Assembly: GCA_020060545.1 (NCBI GenBank)
Contig: JAGUZX010000117.1
Span: 1-34,660 of the forward strand
Direction: 5' to 3'
From: Desulfovibrio sp.
GTDB taxonomy: Bacteria; Bacillota; Dethiobacteria; DTU022
DNA length: 34,660 nt
Shown: piece after piece, positions 1-8,542 of the stretch
How positions within the stretch are numbered: the stretch's first letter is position 1
Layout of the letters: each line of letters starts with the position of its first letter
The notes under the pieces: model-generated
Databases searched by the model: none
What the model was told of the DNA's origin: nothing
What the model saw: the letters and a program-made list of their open reading frames with translations, nothing else
Position numbers and translations under genes: made by a program

Positions 1-1
1 G

Positions 2-520
2 GAGCCGTTCGTCCTGGACCCGCGCCGCTGCCTCTCTTACCTGACCCAGGCGCCCGGGACGGTGCCCGCCGCCTTGCGGCCCCTGCTCGGAACCCGGCTT
101 TACGGCTGCGATCTCTGCCAGGAAGCCTGCCCCCGCAACCGGGAGCTAATCGAAACGCCCCCTCCCGCAAGCGGGTTCGCCTTCTTCCCCGCCGAGCCGC
201 TCCTGCTGCCGCTGCTGGAGATGACCAGGCAAGAATTTGCCCGGACGATCGGCCTGACCGCCGCGGGGTGGCGCGGTAAAACCATCCTGCAGCGCAACGC
301 CGCCATCGCTCTCGGCAACTGCGGCGATACGGCGGCCGTTCCCGCCCTGGCCCGCGTCCTCAAAAGCGACCCCCGGCCGCTGCTGCGGCTCCACGCCGCC
401 TGGGCGTTGGGCCGGATCGGAGGAGGCAAGGCCCGCCGGCACCTCGAGGCTTCTTTCAAGCAGGAGCCCGACCGCTCCGTGAAAGAAGAAGCCCGCCTGG
501 CTTTGAGCGGTGAGGGGTGA
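2..520 (+). CDS. queG: Epoxyqueuosine reductase QueG, C-terminal part
   Basis: The frame is open from the left edge, so the gene starts outside the window; about 172 residues are visible. QueG reduces epoxyqueuosine to queuosine in tRNA using cobalamin and two [4Fe-4S] clusters. The visible part begins in the ferredoxin-like region: a lone Cys in DPRRCLSYLTQ is followed by the CDLCQEACPRN cluster motif, the usual spacing of the second QueG cluster. The last 80 or so residues (ALGNCGDTAAVPALARVL, AAWALGRIGG) are HEAT-like repeats, which many QueG proteins carry at the C-terminus. The gene ends in TGA and has no same-strand neighbour close behind it; nagA converges on it. Identification of the family is strong; only the N-terminal cobalamin domain cannot be checked. 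Confidence 0.9.
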   Translation, partial: EPFVLDPRRCLSYLTQAPGTVPAALRPLLGTRLYGCDLCQEACPRNRELIETPPPASGFAFFPAEPLLLPLLEMTRQEFARTIGLTAAGWRGKTILQRNAAIALGNCGDTAAVPALARVLKSDPRPLLRLHAAWALGRIGGGKARRHLEASFKQEPDRSVKEEARLALSGEG

Positions 521-665
521 TCGGTAAGATGTAGGGGACGGCACAGTGATACCTTTGTCGTTAAGAAAAGCCTGTTTACTGCAGGATGGCCAACAACAAT
601 TGCAAGTACGCATTGGCTTGCCTTACCGGTGAACCAGGATTCCAGACTGCGCACGAACCGTGCCG
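521..665. other. Short intergenic gap between convergent queG and nagA
   Basis: About 145 bases between two convergent genes. I see no clear hairpin with a T-run, no conserved RNA and no reading frame with a ribosome binding site. Confidence 0.5.
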
Positions 666-1862
666 CTACAGGAGGCAGGAAATTTCACGGCCCCGGCAAA
701 GGGTGAGCAGCACGTTGCACGAGGCGTCCATGACCACCACGTCGGCGTCTTTGCCCGGCTCCAGGCTTCCCTTGCGCGCCTGGAGGCCCAGAACCCGCGC
801 CGGGTTGACGGTCGCCGCCGCCAGCGCCTCCTCCAGGGGCAGGGAAGCCATGCCGGCCGCCAGCGCTACGGCCCGGTTCATCGTCAGGGTGCTGCCGGCA
901 AGAGTGCCGTCCGGGAGAAGCGGCCGCCCCTGCTTGACCACAATTTTCCGGCGCCCGAAGACGTACTCTCCTTCGCCCATCCCGGCGGCAGGTGAAGCAT
1001 CGGTGATCAGGACCACCCCATCCGGCCCCTTGGCCCGGAATAGAATCTTGGCCGCCGCCGGGTGGGCGTGGACCCCGTCGGCGATCAGCTCCGCGCTGAT
1101 GCCGTCCAGGCTCAGGACGGCACCCAGCGCTCCCGGTTCGCGGTGGTGAAAACCGGCCATGGCGGAATAAGTGTGCACGGCGTGGCGCAAACCTCTCTCC
1201 GCTGCTGCGCAAACCCGCTCAAAACCGGCCCCGCTGTGGCCCAGGGCGACAATGACCCCGAGCGCGTTAAAATATGAAACCGCCTCTAACCCGCCCTCCA
1301 GCTCCGGGGCCAGGGTGACCATTACCAGGCTGCTTCCGGCGGCGCCGGCCAGCTCCTCCAGGCTCCGCCGTTCCGGGAGCAGCAGGTGCTCTTCCGGGTG
1401 GGCCCCTTTAAATTGAGGATTCAAAAAAGGCCCCTCCAGGTGCAGGCCGAGGATTTCCGGCCCCGCCGCCTCCCGCCGGGCCCGGCCGATTGCGGCGGCC
1501 GCCGCTTTGAGCCGGGGCAGGGCATCGGTCAGCAGGGCCGGCAGCAAAGCGGTGGTCCCACCGGCGGAGGCATGAAAGAATGCCGCCTTGGCTAGGTCGG
1601 AGGGGGCGGCGCGGTTAAAATCGATGCCGCCGCCGCCGTGCAAGTGCATATCGATAAAACCGGGGACGATATAGTTTCCCCGGGCGTCGTAGCGTTTCAC
1701 CCTCCGGGAGGCGCTCCCGGCCGGCGGGGCGCCCCGGAACAGCGCGCTAATCCGCCCGTCCCGGATGACCACCCCTCCCCGGAAACGCCGCCGGGGGGTA
1801 AAAACCTCCCCGTTGTAAACGACCGCCGCCTGTCCGTTTTCGTGATCCGCCATTGGGATCAT
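666..1862 (-). CDS. nagA: N-acetylglucosamine-6-phosphate deacetylase
   Basis: An amidohydrolase that removes the acetyl group from GlcNAc-6-phosphate, a cytosolic step in amino-sugar and cell-wall recycling. The approximately 398-residue length is normal for the family. Visible landmarks are the metal-binding PGFIDMHLHGGGG (HxH near residue 74), the HLEGPFLNPQFKGAHP loop, VIVALGHSGA, the AVHTYSAMAGFHHREPG loop, ELIADGVHAHP, the catalytic Asp region VLITDASPAAG, and a C-terminal LEPGKDADVVVMD strand typical of amidohydrolases. A GTG at 1865 lies directly against the AAAGGAAA ribosome binding site, so the ATG at 1862 is the more probable start; an ATG at 1853 is also possible. It lies 33 bases downstream of the small membrane protein gene and is probably co-transcribed with it. 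No nagB or transporter is nearby. Confidence 0.93.
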   Translation of the reverse strand: MIPMADHENGQAAVVYNGEVFTPRRRFRGGVVIRDGRISALFRGAPPAGSASRRVKRYDARGNYIVPGFIDMHLHGGGGIDFNRAAPSDLAKAAFFHASAGGTTALLPALLTDALPRLKAAAAAIGRARREAAGPEILGLHLEGPFLNPQFKGAHPEEHLLLPERRSLEELAGAAGSSLVMVTLAPELEGGLEAVSYFNALGVIVALGHSGAGFERVCAAAERGLRHAVHTYSAMAGFHHREPGALGAVLSLDGISAELIADGVHAHPAAAKILFRAKGPDGVVLITDASPAAGMGEGEYVFGRRKIVVKQGRPLLPDGTLAGSTLTMNRAVALAAGMASLPLEEALAAATVNPARVLGLQARKGSLEPGKDADVVVMDASCNVLLTLCRGREISCLL

Positions 1863-1895
1863 CACTTTCCTTTCAGGAATTCGGGGGACACCCGG

Positions 1896-2318
1896 CTAGC
1901 GCTTCCGCGCCGAAACCCAGGCCGCCAAAACGGCGGCGGCTGTAACCAGGGCCGTACCTGCCGCCGACCAGAGGGCAAAGGGCGCAAAAAGCCCCCGCTG
2001 CATCGCCCAGCGCTGGGCGGTATTGACCAAACCGTGTTCAAAAAGCAGGGAAAGGCCATAAACGATCAGGACCAGTGACAGCGCCGCCGGCAGCCAGTTG
2101 GCCCTGCTTTCGCCGGCCCGATCGGGCAGGTTAAAAAAAGCGGCGAGGACAGCGGAAAGGTTGCCGCTGCGCAGATCGTAAAGGCACAGCGCCAGGAAGA
2201 CAACCCCGATCACAAGCATAAAAATGTGGCTCCAGCCGTGATAGGCCAGCAGCAGCAGCAAAAAAAACAGGACCGCCAGGTCAAGGATGATAAACAGGAT
2301 AAACTTGCGCAAGTGCAT
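1896..2318 (-). CDS. Small integral membrane protein of unknown function
   Basis: A 140-residue protein that I do not recognise. It begins MHLRKFILFIILDL and has four strongly hydrophobic stretches (roughly residues 5-28, 30-48, 73-95 and 108-133), a charged loop (NLPDRAGESRANW) between the second and third, and a basic SARKR tail, so a four-helix inner-membrane protein is likely. The ATG at 2318 is chosen because GGAGG sits nine bases before it. The frame stays open about 330 bases further upstream, but that extension overlaps the divergent protease gene and reads as low-complexity polar sequence. The gene precedes nagA by 33 bases, which suggests one transcript; any functional link to amino sugars is only inference from that. 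Confidence 0.75.
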   Translation of the reverse strand: MHLRKFILFIILDLAVLFFLLLLLAYHGWSHIFMLVIGVVFLALCLYDLRSGNLSAVLAAFFNLPDRAGESRANWLPAALSLVLIVYGLSLLFEHGLVNTAQRWAMQRGLFAPFALWSAAGTALVTAAAVLAAWVSARKR

Positions 2319-2350
2319 CACCGGCGCCCTCCACAAATAATCACTGCCAG

Positions 2351-2371
2351 GGCAGGATAAACATTCCTGCC
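2351..2371. promoter_or_regulatory. Perfect inverted repeat between divergent genes
   Basis: GGCAGGA, a seven-base spacer (TAAACAT), then TCCTGCC. It lies in the 114-base divergent region between the membrane-protein gene (start 2318) and the site-2 protease gene (start 2433). It could be an operator acting on both genes or a hairpin in one leader; nothing in the sequence decides between these. Confidence 0.4.
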
Positions 2372-2432
2372 TGTCAAACTTATTATTTGTTTCCAGCAAC
2401 ATTATACTATAACACCGAAGGAGGTCGTAACT

Positions 2433-3551
2433 TTGAACAGCACCTTTCGCCTGACCCGGGTGCTCGGCATCTCCATCGACATCCATATCAGCTGGCTGCT
2501 GGTGGCCGCCCTCTTCAGCCTGACTCTGGCCCGCACTTACTTCCCCGGGGCGCTGCCGGGCCTGACTCTCCACACGTATTGGACCGCCGGTATCCTTACC
2601 ACCGTGGTAATTTTCGCCTCGATTCTGGCCCATGAACTGGCTCACTCCCTGGCGGCGATCCGGGAGGGGATTTCGATTAAAAGAATCGTCCTATTCATCT
2701 TCGGCGGGGTGGCCCAAATGGAGATGGAGCCGGACCGGCCCCTGGCGGAGTTGAAGATTACAGCCGCCGGCCCCCTGACCAGCCTGGCAATCGCTTTGCT
2801 CCTGGGCACGGTTTATTATTTAGCCCTGCCTCCGGAGCACATTTTCAGCCAGGCCGTTTTTTTTGTGGCCCGCCTTAACCTGATCGTAGCCGCCTTCAAC
2901 CTGGCGCCCGCCTTTCCCCTGGACGGGGGGCGGCTGCTCCGTTCGGCGATCTGGCATTTTGGAAAGAACCTGCTCCGGGCTACCCGAATCGCCGTTGCCA
3001 TCGGCAGCCTGCTCTCCTTCCTGGCGATGGGGCTAGGCTTTCTGCTGATCTTCTTCCAGGGAACGATCTGGGGCCTCTGGTACGTCTTTCTTGGATGGAT
3101 GATCTACCAGGCTGGCCAGTCCAGCTATTCCCAGCTTGTGTTCCGCCAGACTTTCGCCGGGATTAAAGTGTCCGAGATCATGAGCGCAAATCCCCAGACG
3201 GTTCCGCCCGATTTAAACCTGGAACAGCTGGCCGAACAATTTCTACAGCACAAATTTGGGGCGTTCCCGGTATTCTACGGCTCGTCCACCCACGGCCTGG
3301 TGTCTCTGCACCATATGAAGGAGGTCCCCCGGGAAAAATGGCCGCACACTTCGGTGGTGAGCGTTATGACCCCGCTGAAAGAGTGCATCGTGATCGAGCC
3401 GCAGGCGGACGCGGCGGAGATCATGATGAAAATGGCGGCCGGCGGTGAAGGGCGCGCCCTGGTCATGGAAAACGGCCGCCTGGTGGGGATCCTCAGCCGG
3501 ACCGACATGATGCGCTTTATGCAGATGCATATGATCCTCGGCGCCGAATAG
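2433..3551 (+). CDS. Site-2 protease (M50) with C-terminal CBS pair
   Basis: An intramembrane zinc metalloprotease of the SpoIVFB/Rip type, expected to cut a membrane-embedded substrate. The zinc motif HELAH is at residues 67-71 inside a transmembrane segment, and the third ligand is in NLAPAFPLDGGR (Asp164). Five or so hydrophobic helices occupy residues 1-225. Two CBS domains follow (about 244-300 and 306-368; IMSANPQTVPPDL and VMTPLKECIVIEPQADAAEI), which usually sense adenine nucleotides. At 372 residues it has the usual length for the CBS-containing M50 branch. The start is TTG at 2433, fixed by AAGGAGG seven bases upstream; TATACT at 2403 could be a weak -10. No obvious substrate such as an anti-sigma factor is adjacent, so its target is unknown. 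Confidence 0.92.
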   Translation: MNSTFRLTRVLGISIDIHISWLLVAALFSLTLARTYFPGALPGLTLHTYWTAGILTTVVIFASILAHELAHSLAAIREGISIKRIVLFIFGGVAQMEMEPDRPLAELKITAAGPLTSLAIALLLGTVYYLALPPEHIFSQAVFFVARLNLIVAAFNLAPAFPLDGGRLLRSAIWHFGKNLLRATRIAVAIGSLLSFLAMGLGFLLIFFQGTIWGLWYVFLGWMIYQAGQSSYSQLVFRQTFAGIKVSEIMSANPQTVPPDLNLEQLAEQFLQHKFGAFPVFYGSSTHGLVSLHHMKEVPREKWPHTSVVSVMTPLKECIVIEPQADAAEIMMKMAAGGEGRALVMENGRLVGILSRTDMMRFMQMHMILGAE

Positions 3552-3564
3552 AGCCCCCCCCGCT

Positions 3565-3601
3565 TACCGGTGCGGGCAGGGTGCTACCTGCCCGGCCGGT
3601 A
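3565..3601. terminator. Long hairpin between convergent genes
   Basis: CGGGCAGG (3573-3580) pairs with CCTGCCCG (3587-3594), and the stem is extended by TACCGG (3565-3570) with CCGGTA (3596-3601). The six-base loop contains the stop codon of the minus-strand lipoprotein gene. There is no T-run on either side, so it is a very stable but atypical bidirectional terminator or mRNA-end stabiliser. Confidence 0.6.
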
Positions 3602-4918
3602 GGCGGGATGGCGGGCATTTTCGAGGTAAAGTTCGGGCGCCCCGCCGTGAACGGCGTCAACCCGCCAGAGGTCAAAACCTCCTCCCGCCCCCGGCTGCAG
3701 CACCAGGATCTCGCGGCCATCCGGGGACCAGGTCAACGGTTCCATCCACCCGTCCATCGGCAGGACTTCAAATACCGATTGACCCGCCCCGATCCGGTAA
3801 ACTTTTTCCCACGCCGTCCGGGTGCCCCCGGACGAAATATTGATCACGGCCAGATCCCAGAAACCTTCGATGTAGCCGTCGCCCAGCTCGAGCCCTTGGG
3901 TATAAAGCAGGGCCGCCAAGCGGTCGCCGCCGGGGGACCAGGCAAAGCGGACCGGGTAGGAAAACTCGGAGTAGGTAATCATCACGTCCTGGCCGGCCAG
4001 GACCGAAACAGCCCCGGTCAGGCCGTCAACAAGACGCAGGCTGTCGTAGCTGCCCAGCGCGACAGCCTTCCCGGCCGGGGAAACCCCCAAAAGGGGGGCT
4101 GATCCGCCCGCGGGTCCCGTGTAAAGAACCCGGTAATCCTCGCCTTTTTCATTCACTGCCGCCAACTCTTTGAAAAAAAGGTAGCCGCTGAGCTCCTCAA
4201 TCTGGCACCTGGCCACAACCATGCCGCTGCCGTCGGGAAACCAGCCCTGGCCGGCGATAAAAGGCAGGTTAACAATAAATTCATCGTTCCGGCCGCGCAG
4301 GACAAGCTGCGCGGTCTCCTCCAGCGCAGTATAAGCGATCGTTTTCCCGCCCGGGTGCCACCACGGCCCACCGCTTATATAGCCGCCGGCGGCTAAATCC
4401 CGGACAGCCCCGGCGAGCGATTTCAGGCGCAGTGTCCGGCCGTCTCCCAACCCATAGGCCAACTCACTGCTGTTCGGGTGCCAGAGGCTGGCGCCGGTTA
4501 CGGCAAAATTAGAGAAATATATTCCGCTTTCGATCAGGACCGCCCCGCTGCCGTCGGCGCTGATGACCCAAAGATCCGCGGTGTCCATTCCGGCGACCGG
4601 CTGGCGAAAGCAGGCCAGCTTATGCCCATCCGGCGACCACTCGAAATACTCGACATCGCCCCAGGCGGTTAACCTTGTCCGCTCACGCTCCGGGGATGCC
4701 AGCCAGAGATCCCGCGCGGAGAGAAAGGCGAGTTCCGTCACAACCGTCACCGGAGGCGCCCCCGGGCCTCCCCCCGGTCCCGAGCCTCCCGGCGGGAGCG
4801 TGCCGTTACCCGGATCAACCGGGTTATCGCCGCCCGGGGCGGCGCACCCGCCGGTCAAAAACAACAGGGCTATTAAGAGCAGGGCCGGCGGCGGCAGCCT
4901 TAATTTACTTATTTGCAC
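3584..4918 (-). CDS. TolB-like beta-propeller lipoprotein
   Basis: A 444-residue exported protein. The N-terminus is a lipoprotein signal peptide: MQISKLRLPPP, a hydrophobic core, then FLTGGCAAP, with Cys25 the likely lipidated residue. A Gly/Pro-rich linker (about residues 27-58) leads to six or seven repeats of the PD40/WD40-like type, recognisable by WSPDGHKLACF, WHPNSSELAYG, WHPGGKTIAYT, FPDGSGMVVA, WSPGGDRLAAL and WSPDGREILVL. Such propellers bind proteins or ligands outside the membrane; no catalytic motif is seen. The start is GTG at 4918 with a GGGGGTGG ribosome binding site about seven bases upstream. The gene stands alone, convergent with the protease gene, and its partner is unknown. 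Confidence 0.85.
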   Translation of the reverse strand: MQISKLRLPPPALLLIALLFLTGGCAAPGGDNPVDPGNGTLPPGGSGPGGGPGAPPVTVVTELAFLSARDLWLASPERERTRLTAWGDVEYFEWSPDGHKLACFRQPVAGMDTADLWVISADGSGAVLIESGIYFSNFAVTGASLWHPNSSELAYGLGDGRTLRLKSLAGAVRDLAAGGYISGGPWWHPGGKTIAYTALEETAQLVLRGRNDEFIVNLPFIAGQGWFPDGSGMVVARCQIEELSGYLFFKELAAVNEKGEDYRVLYTGPAGGSAPLLGVSPAGKAVALGSYDSLRLVDGLTGAVSVLAGQDVMITYSEFSYPVRFAWSPGGDRLAALLYTQGLELGDGYIEGFWDLAVINISSGGTRTAWEKVYRIGAGQSVFEVLPMDGWMEPLTWSPDGREILVLQPGAGGGFDLWRVDAVHGGAPELYLENARHPAYRPGR

Positions 4919-5373
4919 GACGGGCCACCCCCTGATTTTTGGGTGAACGCTATGCTAAGGATTTCCGCAATTACCTTAAATATCCTTCTTTTTCATTGGC
5001 CCGCCCGTTAAAAGTTTTGCACTCCCGCCGCACCGGCAGGCAGGCCTGAATTCGCTTAATCATACCTCCCCCTGCGCCTCCGGTCAATCCCCCGCAGCTC
5101 GGGTCCGCCCGCCGGGACAGGAGACACAAAGCGACAGCTTAATCTGTTCCATCCTGCTGTCAAAAAGGATCATTTCCTGGGAAATAAGGCGGCCCCTTGT
5201 CGGCAGGTTGACCCTGCTGTCAAAACAGGCTTAATCGGGAAAAACCCGGTCTTTTTCTTGTCGACGGCCTCACCGGCCGGCGCCCGTGGCTTTCAACCCC
5301 AACCTGCCGCTCGTCACGTTTCGCCGAACTCCACCCGGGTCCTTTGGGCCGGTGCATTTTAAACAAGATCTTT
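4919..5373. other. Intergenic region with short direct repeats and hairpins
   Basis: About 450 bases without a convincing gene between the divergent lipoprotein and hemolysin III genes. CCTGCTGTCAAAA occurs twice, at 5153-5165 and 5213-5225, 60 bases apart. GCAGG-TTGAC-CCTGC (5203-5217) and CGGG-AAAAA-CCCG followed by GTC and TTTTT (5236-5256) can form small hairpins, the latter terminator-like on the plus strand. Reading frames here lack ribosome binding sites and family resemblance. Confidence 0.45.
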
Positions 5374-5374
5374 G

Positions 5375-5403
5375 TTGCCTGTTTTACGGGCAGACTGTAT
5401 AAT
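5375..5403 (+). promoter_or_regulatory. Sigma-A type promoter for hemolysin III gene
   Basis: TTGCCT at 5375-5380, a 17-base spacer, then a perfect TATAAT at 5398-5403, 18 bases before the ATG at 5421. The transcript leader would be very short but would still include the GGAGAG ribosome binding site. Confidence 0.7.
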
Positions 5404-5420
5404 GGCTGAGAGGAGAGACA

Positions 5421-6071
5421 ATGGAACCGGCCAAAAAATATATGCTGCTGAACGAAATCGCCAACGCCGTTACCCACGGCCTGGGCACGGCCCTCGCCGC
5501 CGCCGCCCTGGTCCTGCTTGTCGTTTTCGCCTGTATTTACGGGGACGCCTGGCACATCGTCAGCTTCAGCGTATACGGCGCCACCCTGGTCCTGCTTTAC
5601 CTGGCTTCGACTCTCTACCACAGCTTTCAAAACGAAAAGGTGAAACATCTTTTTAAAATCCTCGACCATGCGGCCATTTTTTTACTTATCGCCGGCACTT
5701 ACACCCCCTTTACCCTGGTTACGCTGCGGGGCGCGTTCGGGTGGACCCTCTTCGGCATCATCTGGGGTCTGGCCGCTGCCGGGGTTGTCTTCAAAGCGTT
5801 CCATGTCAACAGGTTTGCCGTACTTTCGACCGTGTTTTATGTCCTGATGGGGTGGCTGATTGTCATTTCGGTCAAGCCCCTGGTCTTAAACCTCCCCTCC
5901 GCCGGCCTCTACTGGCTGCTCGCGGGCGGCCTTTCTTACACCGCCGGGATTTACTTCTACGCCCAGAAGCAGAAACTGTTCCGGCATGCCGTCTGGCACC
6001 TCTTTGTGCTCGGAGGCAGCACCGCCCACTTCTTTGCCGTGCTTTTATACGTGCTGCCGCTGCGCCGCTAG
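5421..6071 (+). CDS. Hemolysin III family (PAQR-like) membrane protein
   Basis: A 216-residue protein with seven hydrophobic helices, the normal size for the bacterial Hly-III/YqfA branch of the PAQR superfamily. Family landmarks are EIANAVTHGLG at the N-terminus, LASTLYHSF, the His/Asp motif LDHAAIFLLIAGTYTPF, LSTVFYVLMGW, and the C-terminal HAVWHLFVLGGSTAHFF. The conserved Ser, Asp and His residues of these motifs bind zinc in the superfamily. Despite the name, hemolysis is not established for most members; roles in membrane energetics have been proposed. The ATG start has GAGGAGAG just before it. It is monocistronic: the next gene converges on it. Confidence 0.92.
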   Translation: MEPAKKYMLLNEIANAVTHGLGTALAAAALVLLVVFACIYGDAWHIVSFSVYGATLVLLYLASTLYHSFQNEKVKHLFKILDHAAIFLLIAGTYTPFTLVTLRGAFGWTLFGIIWGLAAAGVVFKAFHVNRFAVLSTVFYVLMGWLIVISVKPLVLNLPSAGLYWLLAGGLSYTAGIYFYAQKQKLFRHAVWHLFVLGGSTAHFFAVLLYVLPLRR

Positions 6072-6164
6072 CGCCGGGGATCGGCCGCTAAAGAGCATGC
6101 GCCTGGCAGCGGCGGGAATTGACTTTTTCGCGCACCGCAAAGCGGCGCATACAGGATCCGGATT

Positions 6165-8149
6165 TTAAGAACCGGGAACGGCTGCCGGCCCGTTTTCTTT
6201 CAGCAGGGCCTCCAATTTAGCCGGGCCGGTGACAGGGCTGAGACAGCTGCGGTTGCGGCAGAGGTAAGCCGTAGCCACGCCATTTTGAGCCGTCACCGGC
6301 TCCAGGAACGGCGCCAGCGTTTCAACCGCTTTACGTTCAATGCCCGAAGGGTGGAAAAGCAACACCATGTTCGGGTTGAACTGGCGCCGGACAGCGGCGG
6401 CCAGCCGATCGACCGCAGCGGAACCGGTGCCGCCGGCGATAACCACTTCCCCGGCCGGGCCGTCATCCGGCCGAGCTTAAGCAGGTTCAGGGCCGCCACG
6501 GAGTTGCCCGAAGGGGTCGCCCCATCGTAGGCGTGTGCAAAGACGGGCCGATCTCCGGATTGATCGGCGCCTGCGTACAGGAGGGCGCCCCCCTCGCCCT
6601 GAAATATCTCAAGCATCATTTCGGTCAGGGAGATCGCCCGGGCCAGCTGCTCCGCCTGGAAAGTGGCCTGGTAAAGCTCGAGCAAGCCCCACACCAGGAA
6701 CGCGTAATCGTCGAGACAGGCGGGATAAGCGGCTTCGCCGTCCCGGTAGCGCCGCAGGAGCCGGCCGTCCGTTCGGGTAAGCTTCTCCAGCACAAAACCG
6801 GTGGCCGCGGCGGCCGCCTGCGCGTAAAGGGGCGCCTCCAGTACCGCCGCTCCCCTGGCCAGCGCGGCGATGATCAGCCCGTTCCAGGCGGTGAGGATGT
6901 TGTCGTCTTTGAAGGGGCGTTCCCGGTTGGAGCGGGCTTCGAGAAGCTTCTCCCTTGATTCTTCCAGGATCTCATTCAAATCGGACGGATCCAGGCCCTT
7001 TTCCGAGGTATACTGTTCTTTCTCGTGGGGGCGGTGCAGGATGCTTTTGCCGTGCTCGAAATTGCCGCGCTCCGTTACCCCGAAGTACCCTGCCATAACG
7101 CTGCCGCGTTTTTCCCCCAAAACGGCGGTCATTTCCGCGGGGGTCCACGCGTAAAAGACGCCTTCTTCGCCTTCGCTGTCGGCGTCTTCCGCAGCGCAAA
7201 AAGCTTCTTCCGGCGAAAGCAGGTCCCGCAGTACGTACTCGAAAATATGCCGGGCGGCGGCGGCAAACTCCGGCTCCCTTATCGCCTGGTAAGCTTCCAG
7301 GTAGGCCAGGGCCAGCAGCGCCTGGCCGTAGAGCATCTTCTCAAAGTGCGGCACCAGAGCCAGGCCTCGTCGGTGGCGTAGCGGTGGAACCCGAAGCCAA
7401 GCTGGTCGAAAATGCCGCCCCGGGCCATGGCCTTCAAGGTCGCGGCGGCCATCTCCAGCGCTTTCGCCTCGCCGGTGCGCTTCCAGTAGCGCAGCAAGAA
7501 GGTGAGCTGGTGGGGGATGGGGAACTTGGGCGCGCCGCCGAAACCGCCGTGGTGCTCGTCAAAGCTGTCCCGCAGGCGGCGGTAGGCCGCGTCGAGCGCC
7601 TCGGCGCCCGGAAGGGCGCCGGTTCCTCCCGCCCGGCCCTGCCGCTTGACTGCCCCGAGAAGCTGTTCTCCCGCCCCGGCCGCTTTTTCCCGCCCTCTCT
7701 GCCATAAAATGGCAAGCATCGGCAGCAGCTCAATCATGCCGCTTAGCCCGAAGCGGGATCTTTGGGGGAAATAGGTCCCGGCAAAAAAGGGCTTCTTCTC
7801 CGGGGTCAAAAAGACGGTAAGCGGCCACCCGCCGTGGCCCGTCAGCGCCTGGCAGGCCGTCATGTAGATGTGGTCAAGATCGGGCCGCTCCTCCCGGTCC
7901 ACCTTGACGCACACGAAGTGCTCGTAGCAGCACCGCCACTTCCGGATCTTCAAACGACTCCCGCTCCATGACGTGGCCCCAGTGGCAGCAACTATAGCCT
8001 ATGCTTAAAAATATTGGTTTGTCCTCCCTCCTTGCTTTTTCAAAAGCCTCCTCAGACCATGTGTACCAATTGATTGGGTTATATGCGTGTTGCAATAGAT
8101 AGGGTGATTTTTCGTTTATTAAGCGGTTTGGTTCGCGAACAAGTGACAT
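6165..8149 (-). pseudogene. Thioredoxin-domain YyaL/SPATA20-like gene, three frameshifts
   Basis: Together the pieces rebuild a nearly full-length member (about 660 residues) of the thioredoxin plus six-hairpin glycosidase-like family (DUF255/YyaL). The N-terminal piece (8149 to about 7930) starts [18 protein letters not shown]; the next (to about 7356) has [14 protein letters not shown] and GGFGGAPKFP; the third (to about 6450) has PHFEKMLYGQALLALAYLE and DDNILTAWNGLII; the last ends at 6165. Frame breaks lie near 7924-7930, at 7355-7358 (probably a duplicated CT inside a W-L-V-P coding stretch) and at 6449-6452 (one base lost from a G run on the coding strand). The family motif CHWCHVM is CHWGHVM here, so the redox CxxC is gone as well. 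The first 55 or so codons are AT-rich and the rest very GC-rich. The ATG at 8149 has an AAGGGG site. Function is almost certainly lost. Confidence 0.88.
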
Positions 8150-8423
8150 GCCATTACCCCTTTTTTATTTGATTGATGACAATTAGATGACCTACTTACT
8201 GCAAAAACCACATTTTATCAATAACTTATTGATTTTTTCAGTTACGTTAGAAATGAGCAGGCGACCAATATAATGATCCGATAAATCCCTACACATACCT
8301 CCTTGCTACACTTCCATGTTTACTCTCTAATATCATTAATAGTATACTATACCATAATATGTTTAACAACATTTTTGAAAATTCTCTTAATAATATTTAT
8401 AGGAATGCAGGCATTGAAGAGTA

Positions 8424-8537
8424 ATGTGTATTATTATTGATGCTAATACTATTCCATCAGTCTTTAATAGAGAATCTGCAGCCCCTATAGAACTAATATT
8501 TGAACGAGATGGAATGCACCGCCAGCCAATACCCTGA
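8424..8537 (+). pseudogene. Truncated 5' end of a PIN-domain-like gene
   Basis: A 37-codon frame starting MCIIIDANTIPSVFN and continuing ESAAPIELIFERDGM. The opening hydrophobic strand followed by DAN is the first beta-strand and first acidic catalytic residue of PIN-domain nucleases, toxins of many toxin-antitoxin pairs, and this particular opening (MCxIIDAN) resembles one PIN-like family. The remaining 100 or so residues are missing: the AT-rich coding sequence stops where GC-rich repeat-bearing DNA begins (about 8512). No antitoxin gene is next to it. I read it as a gene fragment left by a deletion or insertion; the identification rests on a short motif. Confidence 0.45.
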
Positions 8538-8542
8538 TTGAA

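Noticed and set aside
666-1862. Link between nagA and the aromatic operon
   Set aside because: The genes are far apart, separated by convergent units, and share no pathway.
2319-2645. N-terminal extension of the small membrane protein
   Set aside because: It overlaps the divergent protease gene, reads as polar low-complexity sequence, and the good ribosome binding site is at the internal ATG (2318).
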